Of a stretch of DNA of 64,000 nucleotides, positions 8,276-21,515 are shown piece by piece. The position numbers and the translations under genes are program-made. Numbering within the stretch: the first letter of the stretch is position 1; each line of letters opens with the position of its first letter. The stretch is from Psychrobacter glacincola. GTDB taxonomy: Bacteria > Pseudomonadota > Gammaproteobacteria > Pseudomonadales > Moraxellaceae. The notes beneath the pieces are model-generated. The model worked only from the letters and a program-made list of their open reading frames with translations, was not told the origin of the DNA and made no database searches. The DNA is taken from contig LIQB01000003.2 in the NCBI GenBank assembly GCA_001411745.2, positions 143,743-207,742 on the forward strand, read 5' to 3'.

Positions 8276-10177
8276 CTACTCTGACGCGCGTGGTGGTTCT
8301 TTGGTGTCGGTCAGGTTTGGATTCGCCTTGGCCAACTTATCACTGCTTCCATCATTATTGTCATCGCTATAAATATCATCGTTATCACCAATGACGATAT
8401 GTTTATCAACAAAGTAAATCAATGCCAAAATCGGAATCCCAATAGCGAAAGTAAAGATAAAGAAAAATGGATAGCCCATATTATCGACGATAGCACCTGA
8501 ATAACCGCCCATCACCTTGGGAATGAGCGTCATTAATGAAGAGAAAATCGCATACTGCACTGCCGTAAAACGAATAGACGTTAGAGCAGATAAGAAAGCA
8601 ATAAACACGGCACTCGCCAGCCCTGCGGCTAAGTTATCAAATATGACCGCAACATACATAAACGGCAAACTGCCTGGGTTGTAAGTTAGTAGTACAAACA
8701 ATAAATTGGTCGCACACGCAAGAATTGCCCCAATCATCATGGCATGCATCATACGGAAACGCTGTGCCAATAGCCCACCTAAGAACCCACCTGCAATCGC
8801 CATAATCACGCCGACGAGTTTCACTGCATTGGCAATATCTGTTTTACTAAAGCCCATATCTTGATAAAAAACGTTGGAAATAACGCCCGCCACGATGTCT
8901 GAGATACGATATAGCCCAATGAGCGCCAATAGTAATAACGCCTTTTTGCCATAGCGTCTAAAAAAGTCTAAAATCGGCTCAACCCAAGTAGCCATGGCTA
9001 CTTCTTTTCTCACCAACCCTACTTGTACCAATGCATAACCTGCTACTATCGCTACACCCAAGCTTATCAGCAGATGCAATGTTTCAACAAAGAAGCTGGA
9101 GAATGCTCCTTCAAACTCTGGTAATACTTGTCCCATCAATATATAAGCGGCGATAAACGCGATCAGTGAAAACACAAACAATGCCACCAATCTCACATAG
9201 TCTTCGCGAGTTTCCGCAACCAATGGCGCTTTATTAATAATTTTTGGTTGATTGATGATGAAATACAACAGCAGCAACGGCGCGCAAGCGACCAATGCCA
9301 AAAAATAAAACTTAATCGCTGGCATGAACATTAACGGTATCATTGCCAATGTGCTATCAAATACTGTATTAATCAAAATATTGATCAGATAGATAACGCC
9401 AAAAATCAGACCTGGGATAAGTAATAAAGCAGAGTAAATAAGAAATACTTTTAAATTGCCCTTTTGCTTTTTACTTTGCAACGTTTCAGCCGTTGGCTCA
9501 TAGCTGGCAAACGTGGTTAATACCCCTAAAGTCATGACACCTGCCATAATGTAGTAAGTATTTCGCCATGCCTCATAACTATAAAACGTCTCATTCGAGC
9601 CAAAAAAATCTGCCAAATATAACGCGCCTGCCCCCGCAACGATCATGCCGATACGATAACCCGACACATAAATAGAGGATAGAATGGACTGCATCGATGG
9701 CGGCGCAAGCTCGATGCGGTAAGCATCAATCACGATATCTTGGGTGGCAGAAGAAAAGCCAAGCAAAACCGCAGCGCCTGCCATGTAGACTAAAACGTCT
9801 TCACTAACTGGATTAACATTTGCCATCAAAAAGATAGCCAATATGATAAGCATCTGTGATACCACCATCCAACTGCGACGACGACCCAACCATTTGGTCA
9901 AAAACGGCACAGGAAGCGCATCTATTAATGGCGCCCAAATAAATTTAAACGAATAACCCAGTGCCGCCCAACTAAACATGGTCACAACACTACGATCAAT
10001 GCCTGCCTCTCTAAGCCAAAGTGATAAACTTGAAAAAATAAGCAGTATAGGAATACCCGCTGAAAAGCCCAAAAACAACATGATAATGACACGAGGGTCT
10101 AAATAAGCCTTTGCAGCCTCTCCCCATGATTTTTTGACAGCTGATTGATTGGGTGGCACAGATTTGACAGCAGACAT
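8276..10177 (-). CDS. ampG: AmpG-family muropeptide permease
   Basis: An MFS-type permease that imports GlcNAc-anhydroMurNAc muropeptides for cell-wall recycling and affects beta-lactamase induction in species with AmpR. The N-terminal block (VIIMLFLGFSAGIPILLIFS, then LSLWLREAGID and FIWAPLIDALP) is highly characteristic of AmpG. About 14 transmembrane segments can be drawn. At 633 residues it is clearly longer than E. coli AmpG (491). The extra length is in the central part (hydrophobic segments around residues 240-400) and in a hydrophilic Asp/Asn-rich cytoplasmic tail of about 45 residues. It is monocistronic and divergent from katG. Confidence 0.9.
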   Translation of the reverse strand: MSAVKSVPPNQSAVKKSWGEAAKAYLDPRVIIMLFLGFSAGIPILLIFSSLSLWLREAGIDRSVVTMFSWAALGYSFKFIWAPLIDALPVPFLTKWLGRRRSWMVVSQMLIILAIFLMANVNPVSEDVLVYMAGAAVLLGFSSATQDIVIDAYRIELAPPSMQSILSSIYVSGYRIGMIVAGAGALYLADFFGSNETFYSYEAWRNTYYIMAGVMTLGVLTTFASYEPTAETLQSKKQKGNLKVFLIYSALLLIPGLIFGVIYLINILINTVFDSTLAMIPLMFMPAIKFYFLALVACAPLLLLYFIINQPKIINKAPLVAETREDYVRLVALFVFSLIAFIAAYILMGQVLPEFEGAFSSFFVETLHLLISLGVAIVAGYALVQVGLVRKEVAMATWVEPILDFFRRYGKKALLLLALIGLYRISDIVAGVISNVFYQDMGFSKTDIANAVKLVGVIMAIAGGFLGGLLAQRFRMMHAMMIGAILACATNLLFVLLTYNPGSLPFMYVAVIFDNLAAGLASAVFIAFLSALTSIRFTAVQYAIFSSLMTLIPKVMGGYSGAIVDNMGYPFFFIFTFAIGIPILALIYFVDKHIVIGDNDDIYSDDNNDGSSDKLAKANPNLTDTKEPPRASE

Positions 10178-13094
<2,917 letters not shown>

Positions 13095-13124
13095 AACCCA
13101 CTGAAATAGATACGCCTTTATCTT

Positions 13125-13155
13125 AAAAAAGCCCTCTTTAATCGAGGGCTTTTTT
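13125..13155 (+). terminator. Intrinsic terminator after katG
   Basis: Stem AAAAAAGCCCTC with GAGGGCTTTTTT, followed by the T-run. The same stem sequence recurs at 15894-15933. Confidence 0.92.
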
Positions 13156-13343
13156 ATTGTAATGATTTACTTCTAGCAACGGACAAACGACTTATCCTAT
13201 ATTCCAAATAAACATAAATAGATAACCATTAAGTATATACAAGAATAAACACTTTGTTTTACACTACCTGCTTACTGCATATTTGTACATTTTCACTTTT
13301 GTATACAGACAGGGTTTGTATATTTATACAATAGGATTTAGTT

Positions 13344-14273
13344 ATGGCAATCGACGTAGTGGTCAATCAGCGGCATTTACAGATTCAGCTCAAGCAGTTG
13401 GAGACAGTATGGCATACGGTGATTAATGGCTATAACTTAAGTCAAGCGGCGACCGTACTGCACACCAGCCAATCTAGCCTATCAAAACATATTGCGGCAC
13501 TTGAAAATCAGCTCAAAACGGAAGTATTCGTCCGTCAAGGCAAACGCCTAACGGGTCTTACGACCATGGGCACAGCACTAATGCCGCATATCGAATCTAT
13601 CTTCGCCGAGATCCGTACGATTGAAAACCTAAGTCTCGATTTTAATAATCCGAATATTGGCACGCTGACGATTGCCACCACTCACACGCAAGCGCGATAT
13701 GTATTGCCGCAAGTCGTCAAAGAGTTTAAAGAGCGTTTCCCCAAAGTCAACCTAATACTACAACAAGCGGATCCAGAGACCATCGCGCAGATGGTCATTC
13801 GCGGGCAGGCAGATATTGGCATTGCAACCGAGTCTTTACTTCATAACAATTATTTACGCTGCTATCGCTATTATGACTGGACGCATCGCGTCATTGTGCC
13901 AAGCGATCACGAACTGGCCAATCACGAGTCTGTGGATTTGCCGACCCTCGCCAGCTATCCGATTGTGACCTATCACGGTGGCTTTACGGGGCGCGGTGCG
14001 ATTGACAAAACTTTTGAAGAAGCAGGATTGGAACCAGATATCGTACTAGCAGCACTCGATGCTGATGTAATCAGTACTTACGTAGGTCTGGGCTTGGGTA
14101 TCGGTATTATCGCAGAGATGGCGTTTGAACCGAGTCACTATCAAAATTTAACGGCGATACCTGTAGATCACTTTGGGCGCTTTACCAGTTGGATGGCGGT
14201 ACGTGATGATGCAGAAATTCGTCAGTATGGTCGAGCATTTATGGAACTGTGTCAAAAACAATTTAGCCAGTAA
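13344..14273 (+). CDS. cysB: CysB-type LysR-family transcriptional regulator
   Basis: A 309-residue LysR-type regulator. An N-terminal helix-turn-helix is in residues 20-60 (QAATVLHTSQSSLSKHIAAL), followed by the linker helix and a periplasmic-binding-protein-like effector domain. Residue patterns such as ATTHTQARYVLP, the GQADIGIATE block and YHGGFTGRGAID are typical of CysB/Cbl, which respond to O-/N-acetylserine and activate sulfate assimilation genes. Cbl is an alternative. AGGA lies 7 nt before the ATG. Upstream there are repeated TTTGTATA-like boxes (about 13300-13330) that could be autoregulatory sites. Confidence 0.88.
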   Translation: MAIDVVVNQRHLQIQLKQLETVWHTVINGYNLSQAATVLHTSQSSLSKHIAALENQLKTEVFVRQGKRLTGLTTMGTALMPHIESIFAEIRTIENLSLDFNNPNIGTLTIATTHTQARYVLPQVVKEFKERFPKVNLILQQADPETIAQMVIRGQADIGIATESLLHNNYLRCYRYYDWTHRVIVPSDHELANHESVDLPTLASYPIVTYHGGFTGRGAIDKTFEEAGLEPDIVLAALDADVISTYVGLGLGIGIIAEMAFEPSHYQNLTAIPVDHFGRFTSWMAVRDDAEIRQYGRAFMELCQKQFSQ

Positions 14274-14619
14274 AGAACCATTAATTCATATTTTCACTAA
14301 ACGTCAATGGCATCGTTATCAACAGATAATGATGTCATTTTCTATTCTCATTTCTACTCAAAATCGACTGCCACGCATGTGATTATTATAACTCTACACC
14401 ATTATTAAGATTTGTTATCGTCTTAACTTCTGACCTTTATATTCAATAGAACCGCCCCATTATATGAACTATTGAGCGACTAGTTACAGCAATATTGAAT
14501 TAGCCCTAGATTCTTGAGGTGCTGGTTTATCATTGCTGTCGCTAGTCTCTTTTATAACTAGAATCAAATACCAATATAACCATGTCGTTGAAAGGCGGCA
14601 TCATAAAAACAGGTGATTT
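14274..14619. other. Intergenic region after cysB with long inverted repeat
   Basis: 346 bp without a credible gene. It contains an inverted repeat, GACTAGTTACAGCAAT (14478-14493) and ATTGCTGTCGCTAGTC (14532-14547), matching at 14 of 16 positions. The repeat is followed by TCTTTT, so it may be a weak terminator or an operator for the following oxidoreductase gene. Confidence 0.5.
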
Positions 14620-15621
14620 ATGAGTAACGCTATTCCCTTATCCTTTTTAGATCTAGCCCCCGTGCCTGAAGGTAAAACCATCGCTGAAGGCATTGCCCAA
14701 ACAGTTGAGACAGCACAGCAAGCAGAAAAAGTCGGCTTAAACCGTTATTGGATGGCAGAGCACCATAATATGCCGGGCATCGCTAGTGCAGCGACGTCAG
14801 TACTACTAGCGCATATCGGTAGCCAAACCAAGCATATACGTATTGGTGCGGGTGGTGTGATGCTTCCGAACCATGCACCGCTCGTCATCGCTGAGCAATT
14901 CGGCACTTTGCAGGCATTATATGGTGATCGCGTAGATTTAGGGTTGGGTCGTGCGCCGGGTACTGATGGCGCAACCTTTCAGGCACTACGCCGTCAGATG
15001 CAAGATGCTGATCGCTTTCCGCAAGACGTCCAAGAATTGATGTACTTTTTAGGGAACGGTACAGATAATAGCCCAGTACAGGCATTTCCTGGGGCAAAGT
15101 CAAACGTTCCTATCTGGATATTAGGCTCTTCTCTTTTTGGGGCTACGTTAGCGGCGCATTTGGGACTTCCTTATGTGTTTGCCTCACACTTTGCACCGCA
15201 AATGCTTGGGCAAGCGATTACAGCTTATCGTGAACAGTTCAAACCATCAGCCTATTTAGATAAGCCTTATGTCATGCTGGCAGCCAATTTATTACTCGCC
15301 GATGACGATGCTACTGCACAGTATCATTTTACCTCTGCGCAGCAAAGTTTCGTACGCTTGCGCCGTGGTGAAACAGGTCAAATGCCGAAACCTACTCACG
15401 ATATGGACAGTATCTGGAGCCCTGCTGAAAAAATGATGGTGGATAGCGCATTGTCAGTGTCATTCATCGGTTCTGTGGAAACTGTCAAACCGAGACTGGC
15501 GGCATTCCTTGCCCAGTATGAGCCAGACGAGCTGATTGTGACGGCTAACGTTTACGATCAGGCAGCGCGCATGCGTTCACTGGAACTTACACCTGAGTTA
15601 AATTTATTTACTTTACAATGA
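14620..15621 (+). CDS. Luciferase-like flavin-dependent monooxygenase
   Basis: A 333-residue member of the bacterial luciferase-like family, of the stand-alone alkanal-monooxygenase-like type related to YhbW. The N-terminal signature is the TIM-barrel start plus RYWMAEHHNMPGIASAA, followed by RIGAGGVMLPNHAPLVIAEQ and DLGLGRAPGTDG, all typical of this class. It would use FMNH2 and oxygen on an unknown substrate. Flavin reductase is not adjacent. A CysB-type regulator lies upstream, so a role in sulfur acquisition is conceivable, but the neighbourhood alone does not show it. Confidence 0.88.
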   Translation: MSNAIPLSFLDLAPVPEGKTIAEGIAQTVETAQQAEKVGLNRYWMAEHHNMPGIASAATSVLLAHIGSQTKHIRIGAGGVMLPNHAPLVIAEQFGTLQALYGDRVDLGLGRAPGTDGATFQALRRQMQDADRFPQDVQELMYFLGNGTDNSPVQAFPGAKSNVPIWILGSSLFGATLAAHLGLPYVFASHFAPQMLGQAITAYREQFKPSAYLDKPYVMLAANLLLADDDATAQYHFTSAQQSFVRLRRGETGQMPKPTHDMDSIWSPAEKMMVDSALSVSFIGSVETVKPRLAAFLAQYEPDELIVTANVYDQAARMRSLELTPELNLFTLQ

Positions 15622-15660
15622 AATCAGACACTTGCATAATTATTGATAAACCTTAGCTGG

Positions 15661-15840
15661 ATGTTTGACATGGATGCAACTCCTATTATCGGTGCCTCAC
15701 TACTTATTGGCTCATCAATATTTATGTACATTGTGGCTTTTCTTGCGGTGATGGCTGTCGGTGGTTATTTGACCTACCGCACCAGCCCAAAACGTAAGCA
15801 GCGGCGCGAAGACAAACGTAATAAAGACAATCCAAATTAA
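15661..15840 (+). CDS. Small single-pass membrane protein
   Basis: About 59 residues. A hydrophobic stretch (ASLLIGSSIFMYIVAFLAVM) is followed by a strongly basic tail (SPKRKQRREDKRNK), so a single helix with the C-terminus in the cytoplasm is likely. Start is uncertain between ATG 15661 and ATG 15670; neither has a strong ribosome binding site. It follows the luciferase-like gene by 39 bp and precedes a terminator, so it may be the last gene of that transcript. Function unknown. Confidence 0.6.
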   Translation: MFDMDATPIIGASLLIGSSIFMYIVAFLAVMAVGGYLTYRTSPKRKQRREDKRNKDNPN

Positions 15841-15893
15841 TAACCGCTCTGAAAATATGCTAGGGCGTATTAATTTAACGTTTAAAGCAATGT

Positions 15894-15933
15894 AAAAAGC
15901 CCTCTTTTCTTATTTAGAAAGAGGGCTTTTTTT
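15894..15933 (+). terminator. Intrinsic terminator
   Basis: Stem AAAAAGCCCTCTTT with AAAGAGGGCTTTTTTT, a short loop and a T-run. It can also serve the convergent gene at 15989-17020 from the other strand. Confidence 0.9.
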
Positions 15934-15988
15934 GGCTTGCTACATAATAAAAACACAGCAATCTTTACGTACTTTCACTTAGATGGCA

Positions 15989-17020
15989 TTACCATTCAAC
16001 TGACGAGCCAAGATTTTTTTGTGCGGCTTGTTGTGCGACATATAGAGCGACTGCTGCATCAAAACTGGCTGCACCAACCGATTTAAATAACGTAACACCA
16101 TGATTAGACTTAGCGGTTTTTTCTTGTAGCGCCCCTGTGACTAGCGCCTGTAAGTCACCACTGAGGTCGTCCCATGTCCATGCACAATCGACACTATCGT
16201 GAGCTTGGATTAAATCGCCCGCTTCATGACGACTGCCAACCAAATCATCGACAACGACCATGCGACTGTTTGCAATGACATCATTGCTTATCTCTTTCAT
16301 TGAAGGCTGATAGGCACCGACTGCGTTGATGTGTGCATCAGATTTAATATGGTTGAGATCAAACAAACCTTCTGTTGCGCGGGTTGCGACGTTGATAACA
16401 TCTGCATCACGGACAGCATCATTGATATTTTCACAAACCGTTATAGTAACGTCCCATTGCGGATACTCACGAGTAAATTTCACTTTGAAAGTCTCAGCGC
16501 CTTCCCTGCTTCTATTCCATAAATATACTGTTTTAATCTCAGGACGTACTGTCATTACCGCATGTAATTGCTCATAAGCCATGCCACCACAACCGACCAC
16601 CGCCACACTTTGACAGTCAGCGCTTGCCATATATTTGGTCGCAATGCCTGACAATGCCGCCGTACGCACTTGAGTAATATAAATCCCATCCATAATTGCC
16701 AATATCTCACCAGTATCATTGTTTGACACGGTAACAATCGCCGTTGTGGTTGGTAAATTTCGGCTCGGATTATCAGGACAAATGGTGACCAATTTTACGG
16801 CGGTATACTCGTTCTTACCATCATAAATCGTCGCAGGCATTGATAAATGCGAACCTGAGCGATGAGTGTCATCTTCACTAAAAGTTTCAATGACCAAACG
16901 TTCAGGCGCTTTGATCCAGTTGGGGTGCGCTGCCTGTTGATGTAACAATGCTTCTATCGCCCCAATGGCAGATTGCATATTGAGATGTTCGGTCACGATT
17001 GCTTTGTTTAGTAATTGCAA
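15989..17020 (-). CDS. Ornithine cyclodeaminase / mu-crystallin family oxidoreductase
   Basis: A 343-residue NAD(P)-dependent enzyme of the ornithine cyclodeaminase/mu-crystallin family. Evidence is the Rossmann glycine motif VAVVGCGGMAYEQ (about residue 140), the conserved Lys region YTAVKLVTICPDNP, and the Asp-containing VVVDDLVGSRHEAGDL. Members include ornithine cyclodeaminase, alanine dehydrogenase and pyrroline-2-carboxylate or ketimine reductases, and the exact substrate cannot be read here. The start is TTG at 17020, supported by AGGAG 8 nt upstream. It follows the AEC transporter by 60 bp in the same direction, which suggests a shared transcript and a transported amino-acid-like compound. 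Confidence 0.85.
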   Translation of the reverse strand: MQLLNKAIVTEHLNMQSAIGAIEALLHQQAAHPNWIKAPERLVIETFSEDDTHRSGSHLSMPATIYDGKNEYTAVKLVTICPDNPSRNLPTTTAIVTVSNNDTGEILAIMDGIYITQVRTAALSGIATKYMASADCQSVAVVGCGGMAYEQLHAVMTVRPEIKTVYLWNRSREGAETFKVKFTREYPQWDVTITVCENINDAVRDADVINVATRATEGLFDLNHIKSDAHINAVGAYQPSMKEISNDVIANSRMVVVDDLVGSRHEAGDLIQAHDSVDCAWTWDDLSGDLQALVTGALQEKTAKSNHGVTLFKSVGAASFDAAVALYVAQQAAQKNLGSSVEW

Positions 17021-17080
17021 TTTGAGTACTCCTATTTATAGATTTATTATTAGAACATGTTTTATCACGCCAAACAGCTA

Positions 17081-18040
17081 CTACATTAATCCTAACCCGC
17101 GTAATATTGCCGCACCAATCGCCATTCCAAACATACCTACCACGGTGGTAAAAGCCAAAATATTAGCAGCTAACACATCATTGCCACCCATGGCTTTTGC
17201 CATTACATAGCTGGCGGCGGCTGTTGGTGAGGCTGCCATCAAAAACAACACACCCATATGCACACCTGATAGACCAAATCCCAATCCAATAGCGATAGCA
17301 ATCAATGGCGCAACAATAATACGTCCGATACTCGCCTGCATGGACAGCCCAGAAGGGTGCAACATCGACTTCAAATCAATACTGGCACCGGCGCAAATCA
17401 ATGCTAAGGGCAATGCCACTGCGGCCAGTAGATCGCCAGTCGTATGAATCACACCTGTAATAGGCGGCAGTGGTGATGCCTTATAAGCAAATGCTGCTAC
17501 CAATGCGATAATCAGTGGGTTGGTAAATAGTTTTTTAATAATCATGGTACTGCGACTGAGCCAAGTATCATCCACACTTTTGGACACACGGCTGAGGGTG
17601 ATAACCGCTAAGATATTAAACAGTATCGTCACCACACCCATATAGACAGCACCGATGCTTAAGCCACGTTCTCCGTAGGCATTAGCAACCGTTGCCAGTC
17701 CAATAATAGCCATATTACTCCGAAATATCCCTTGTACAAACACCCCTTGATCAGTCGGTTTGCTCACAAAATATTTGGCGTAAATCTCTGCACCTATAAA
17801 CAAGATAAATGTCACCAGAATACCAGCCACTATTAGCGTGATTTGTTTGCTGTAATCGACATCACTATCAACGACGCTAAAAAAAAGCAAACAGGGTAAA
17901 CAGTAATTAAAGACAAAGCTCGATGCTTGATCAATAAAAGTCTGGCTCGCCTCACCGCGTCTCTGCATAAAAAAACCCAACCACATTAAGGCAAGGTTGG
18001 GCAAGACAATGGTAATAGCAAAGACAATAGCATCAATCAT
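17081..18040 (-). CDS. AEC-family (auxin efflux carrier-like) transporter
   Basis: A 319-residue integral membrane protein with about 10 helices in two five-helix halves. The C-terminal part (GASIDLKSMLHPSGLS, FLMAASPTAAASYVMAKAMG) matches the bacterial AEC family, which carries malate, malonate or other small organic acids and amino-acid derivatives. Substrate unknown. It is the first gene of a likely two-gene unit with the ornithine-cyclodeaminase-family enzyme. Confidence 0.9.
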   Translation of the reverse strand: MIDAIVFAITIVLPNLALMWLGFFMQRRGEASQTFIDQASSFVFNYCLPCLLFFSVVDSDVDYSKQITLIVAGILVTFILFIGAEIYAKYFVSKPTDQGVFVQGIFRSNMAIIGLATVANAYGERGLSIGAVYMGVVTILFNILAVITLSRVSKSVDDTWLSRSTMIIKKLFTNPLIIALVAAFAYKASPLPPITGVIHTTGDLLAAVALPLALICAGASIDLKSMLHPSGLSMQASIGRIIVAPLIAIAIGLGFGLSGVHMGVLFLMAASPTAAASYVMAKAMGGNDVLAANILAFTTVVGMFGMAIGAAILRGLGLM

Positions 18041-18199
18041 AAATAGGCTCAGTTCGTTGACAAGCCCATCATGATATGGACATCAGCGAGATAAATTGAC
18101 AAGTAATCATTAAGTTTTCTAACCTAGTATAGAGACAAAATAGCAAGTAAGACAAGCGCCTGCTCTATTTTCTTTTAACAGCGGCTGTATTTTTAACAA

Positions 18200-18237
18200 A
18201 CAAAAGCCCATAGCGATATATCGTTATGGGCTTTTGT
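18200..18237. terminator. Hairpin terminator downstream of mnmG
   Basis: Nearly perfect dyad: ACAAAAGCCCATA on the left, TATGGGCTTTTGT on the right, with a short central AT palindrome. On the minus strand it terminates mnmG. T- and A-flanks make it potentially bidirectional. Confidence 0.85.
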
Positions 18238-18256
18238 TATACTAGTTATACTACTA

Positions 18257-20152
18257 TTACGAATCTAGCGCGGCCTTCGCTTTTTTCTGTTTCTTCACTG
18301 TCATGGCTAGCAATTGAACGGCCGCAGGCGTCACACCGCTTACACGCCCCGCTTGGGCGAGCGTCGCAGGACGTATTTGCGTCAATTTCTGTACAATCTC
18401 ATTTGATAAGCCTGATACTACGCTATAATCAAAGTCCAGTGGCAGCGCTGTATTTTCTAGGCGCTTCATCTGATCAATGTCTTCTTGCTGACGGTCAATA
18501 TAGCCTGCGTACTTCACAGAGATTTCTATCTGCTCGCCTACTTGGGCATCGACTTGCGAATCAGTGATGACAGCGATATCAGCAAAATGAATCTGCGGAC
18601 GCTTGAGCAAATCAAAAGCAGTCGATTCTTTTGACAGCACCTCGCCCGTTTGCTCTGTGACTTTTTTGCCTAGCGCGTTAGCAGGGGTTGCCCACATATC
18701 TTTGAGACGTGAGGTCTCCGTTGTGATCGCTTCCATTTTTTCTTGATAAGCCTGCCAGCGCACATCATCTACTAGACCAAGCTTGCGACCCGTCTCAGTT
18801 AGGCGTTGATCTGCATTGTCTTCACGTAATAATAGACGATATTCTGCGCGGCTCGTAAACATACGATATGGCTCAGTCGTACCATGGGTAATCAAATCAT
18901 CAACGAGCACGCCAAGATAGGCTTCATCACGGCGCGGTGTCCACACGTCAAAATCGCTGTTATTAGTGGTTACCAATGCGGCATTAGTACCTGCTAGCAA
19001 ACCCTGTACGCCAGCCTCTTCATAACCAGTTGTACCATTAATCTGTCCAGCGAAGTAAAGACGATCGATAGATTTGGTTTCAAGCGTTGGCTTTAGGTTT
19101 TGCGGATCAAAATAATCATACTCAATGGCATAGCCTGGACGGGTAATGTGTGCGTTTTCTAAGCCTTTCATACTATGAATAAACTCTAACTGCACATCAA
19201 ACGGCAGACTCGTTGAGATACCATTTGGATATAGCTCATGTGTCGTCAAACCTTCTGGCTCAATAAATATCTGATGGCTGTCTTTATCCGCAAAACGATG
19301 AATCTTGTCTTCAATTGACGGACAATAACGTGGACCCACACCTTCAATTTTGCCTGAGAACATTGGAGAACGGTCTAAGTTTTCACGGATGATGTCATGC
19401 GTGCGCGCATTAGTATGCGTGATGTAGCAATTGACCTGCTCAGGGTGCATCGACACGTCACCCATATAACTCATCACTGGTAGCGGCGTGTCGCCCGGCT
19501 GTACGGTCATCACACTAAAGTCAACGCTACGCGCATCAATCCGCGCGGGCGTACCTGTCTTTAGGCGACCGACTGGCAGCTTAAGCTCACGCAAACGATC
19601 TGCCAACTTGATAGAAGGTTGATCGCCTGCGCGACCACCTTTTGAGCTTTCGAGACCAATATGAATAACTCCGCCTAAAAACGTACCTGAGGTCAGTACC
19701 ACCGTTTGCGTATTAAAGATAATACCCGTTGCAGTAACCACTGCCGTCGCACGACCATTTTCAACTAAGATATCATCAGCCGCTTGTTGAAATATATCAA
19801 GATTTGGCTGATTCTCAAGCGTATGGCGAATAGCGGCTTTATATAAAATACGATCTGCTTGCGCACGCGTAGCTCGAACTGCCGCACCTTTACGACTGTT
19901 AAGCACACGAAACTGAATGCCTGACTTATCCGTTGCCAGTGCCATTGCACCGCCAAGTGCATCAATCTCACGTACCAGATGGGATTTGCCGATACCACCA
20001 ATTGCTGGATTACAACTCATCTGCCCGAGCGTCTCAATATTATGTGTCAACAGCAAGGTCTGCGCGCCCATACGTGCGGCTGCCAAAGCAGCTTCTGTGC
20101 CAGCATGACCGCCACCGATCACTACCACGTCGTAATTTTTTGGGTATTGCAT
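18257..20152 (-). CDS. mnmG: tRNA uridine-5-carboxymethylaminomethyl modification enzyme MnmG
   Basis: FAD- and folate-dependent subunit that, with MnmE, installs the carboxymethylaminomethyl group at U34 of several tRNAs. The N-terminus has the dinucleotide-binding motif [21 protein letters not shown] split around residue 10-30, followed by the [20 protein letters not shown] block that is invariant in GidA/MnmG. 631 residues is the usual length. GAGG sits 6 nt before the ATG. It is monocistronic; mnmE, rsmG and the parAB region are not adjacent. Confidence 0.98.
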   Translation of the reverse strand: MQYPKNYDVVVIGGGHAGTEAALAAARMGAQTLLLTHNIETLGQMSCNPAIGGIGKSHLVREIDALGGAMALATDKSGIQFRVLNSRKGAAVRATRAQADRILYKAAIRHTLENQPNLDIFQQAADDILVENGRATAVVTATGIIFNTQTVVLTSGTFLGGVIHIGLESSKGGRAGDQPSIKLADRLRELKLPVGRLKTGTPARIDARSVDFSVMTVQPGDTPLPVMSYMGDVSMHPEQVNCYITHTNARTHDIIRENLDRSPMFSGKIEGVGPRYCPSIEDKIHRFADKDSHQIFIEPEGLTTHELYPNGISTSLPFDVQLEFIHSMKGLENAHITRPGYAIEYDYFDPQNLKPTLETKSIDRLYFAGQINGTTGYEEAGVQGLLAGTNAALVTTNNSDFDVWTPRRDEAYLGVLVDDLITHGTTEPYRMFTSRAEYRLLLREDNADQRLTETGRKLGLVDDVRWQAYQEKMEAITTETSRLKDMWATPANALGKKVTEQTGEVLSKESTAFDLLKRPQIHFADIAVITDSQVDAQVGEQIEISVKYAGYIDRQQEDIDQMKRLENTALPLDFDYSVVSGLSNEIVQKLTQIRPATLAQAGRVSGVTPAAVQLLAMTVKKQKKAKAALDS

Positions 20153-20416
20153 ATACGCCTCACTTGACTCATAACGCCGCTTTTAGCCAAAAACTATCAT
20201 TACCAGAATTTTATGGCTAAATAGCATGGTCATCAGCAAATAAACGTCAGTCGGATTTAAAAAGTTAACGACTTGGAAAAGCCGCTAGATATTGGATTGC
20301 TAACCCATCATTATAACAATTTTTTGATGCTTAAAAAACGCCGCAGTAGAAACTATTTACATTAAGTGTTAAGCATCATTTTTAAACTTAGTAACTAGTA
20401 ACTTAATAATTAGCGC

Positions 20417-20947
20417 CTAGTTACCAGGGCTCAGCGGTACGATTTGATCTGATTGACCACTGCTCAGCATATGCTGACTGCCATAACCTTCTGGATTGAT
20501 CTGCAAATAAGCATTCATCAAGCCAATAGCATCGCCATCATTACTCGCCAAAATTTGCTCTTTAATCATGTCCACTGGCGGTAGTAGCAAGTTTTTTAGC
20601 AATGCCAAACGCTGCTGATTATCGCCTTTATTAACGACCATCTCGATAAGTTGACGCGCATCAATGGGTAAATCTGGCGTATTCTGTGCCAATAATGCCA
20701 AATGATAAGCGCCCGCAGAATCTTGATCCGCAACGATACGCTGCTCAATCGCAATATAAGTGGCTTCTGTTGCGCCGCCTGCCACGCTAAGCTGATGAAT
20801 ACATTTCAGCGCTGAATGTGGCTCATTGCCAGCAATTTCAATGATGCGCGTGGATTCATTTTTTAAATGCTCACGGCGTTTTTCGATTACCGCTTGCTCA
20901 GCAGCTTCTTTTTGCACGTCCGGCTGTTCCGTTGCTTGACTATTCAT
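20417..20947 (-). CDS. Hypothetical protein, helical and Gln/Asn-rich
   Basis: A 176-residue protein without signal peptide or transmembrane segment. It is mostly alpha-helical by composition, with an N-terminal charged coiled-coil-like stretch (EAAEQAVIEKRREHLKNE) and repeated Leu-rich helices that recall helical repeats. Four residues before the end it reads PLSPG. GAGAG precedes the ATG. Family not recognised. Confidence 0.7.
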   Translation of the reverse strand: MNSQATEQPDVQKEAAEQAVIEKRREHLKNESTRIIEIAGNEPHSALKCIHQLSVAGGATEATYIAIEQRIVADQDSAGAYHLALLAQNTPDLPIDARQLIEMVVNKGDNQQRLALLKNLLLPPVDMIKEQILASNDGDAIGLMNAYLQINPEGYGSQHMLSSGQSDQIVPLSPGN

Positions 20948-21066
20948 AAAGCTCTCTCACTCGTATGATAATTATTATTTATATCGCTGATATCTTGCAC
21001 ACTATATGGGGGTAAATTCGATAAAAACAACGAAGCCTAAAAACACTAAAGCGTAAAGACACTAAA

Positions 21067-21101
21067 AAACCCAAATAGCCATTAACTGACCATTTGGGTT
21101 T
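21067..21101. terminator. Hairpin terminator between grxD and the 20.4-kb hypothetical gene
   Basis: Stem AAACCCAAAT with ATTTGGGTTT around a 15-nt loop, downstream of grxD on the minus strand. The T-tract on the minus strand (from the six A's at 21064-21069) is good. Confidence 0.75.
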
Positions 21102-21164
21102 ACTGTGCTTTATCTTATCAAGTTTATTTGAATATCAAAGACATCCAAAGCATACTATCAAGTA

Positions 21165-21515
21165 TTAAGCAGCAGGGCTGTTTGCTTCAACCAATGGCTT
21201 AAGCTCGCCTGATTGATACATTTGCAAAATAATGTCTGATCCGCCCATCAATTCGCCGTCAATCCACAACTGTGGAAAAGTCGGCCAATTAGCCACTTTA
21301 GGTAACGTCGCACGGATTTCTGGGTTTTCTAAAATATTTACAAACGCAAATGGACGACCGATTTGAGTAAGCACTTCAATCGATTTAGCAGAAAAGCCAC
21401 ACTGCGGAAATTGCGGCGTTCCTTTCATATAAATAATAACTTTATTGTCACGGATTTGATCACGGATCAATTGTTCAACGTCGTTTGCAGCAGTATTTGG
21501 GGTTTGCTCACTCAT
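21165..21515 (-). CDS. grxD: Monothiol glutaredoxin, CGFS type
   Basis: A 116-residue glutaredoxin with the CGFS active site (PQCGFSAKS, about residue 37-45) and the conserved MKGTPQFPQ, TFPQLWIDGEL and GGSDI glutathione-binding blocks. CGFS glutaredoxins bind and transfer [2Fe-2S] clusters, often with BolA proteins. AGGAG precedes the ATG. Confidence 0.96.
   Translation of the reverse strand: MSEQTPNTAANDVEQLIRDQIRDNKVIIYMKGTPQFPQCGFSAKSIEVLTQIGRPFAFVNILENPEIRATLPKVANWPTFPQLWIDGELMGGSDIILQMYQSGELKPLVEANSPAA

Noticed and set aside
15861..15869. CTAGGGCGT, resembling the end of the MITE-like element
   Set aside because: Only nine bases match, then it diverges, with no second arm nearby. A solo end by chance or a decayed copy; not supported.
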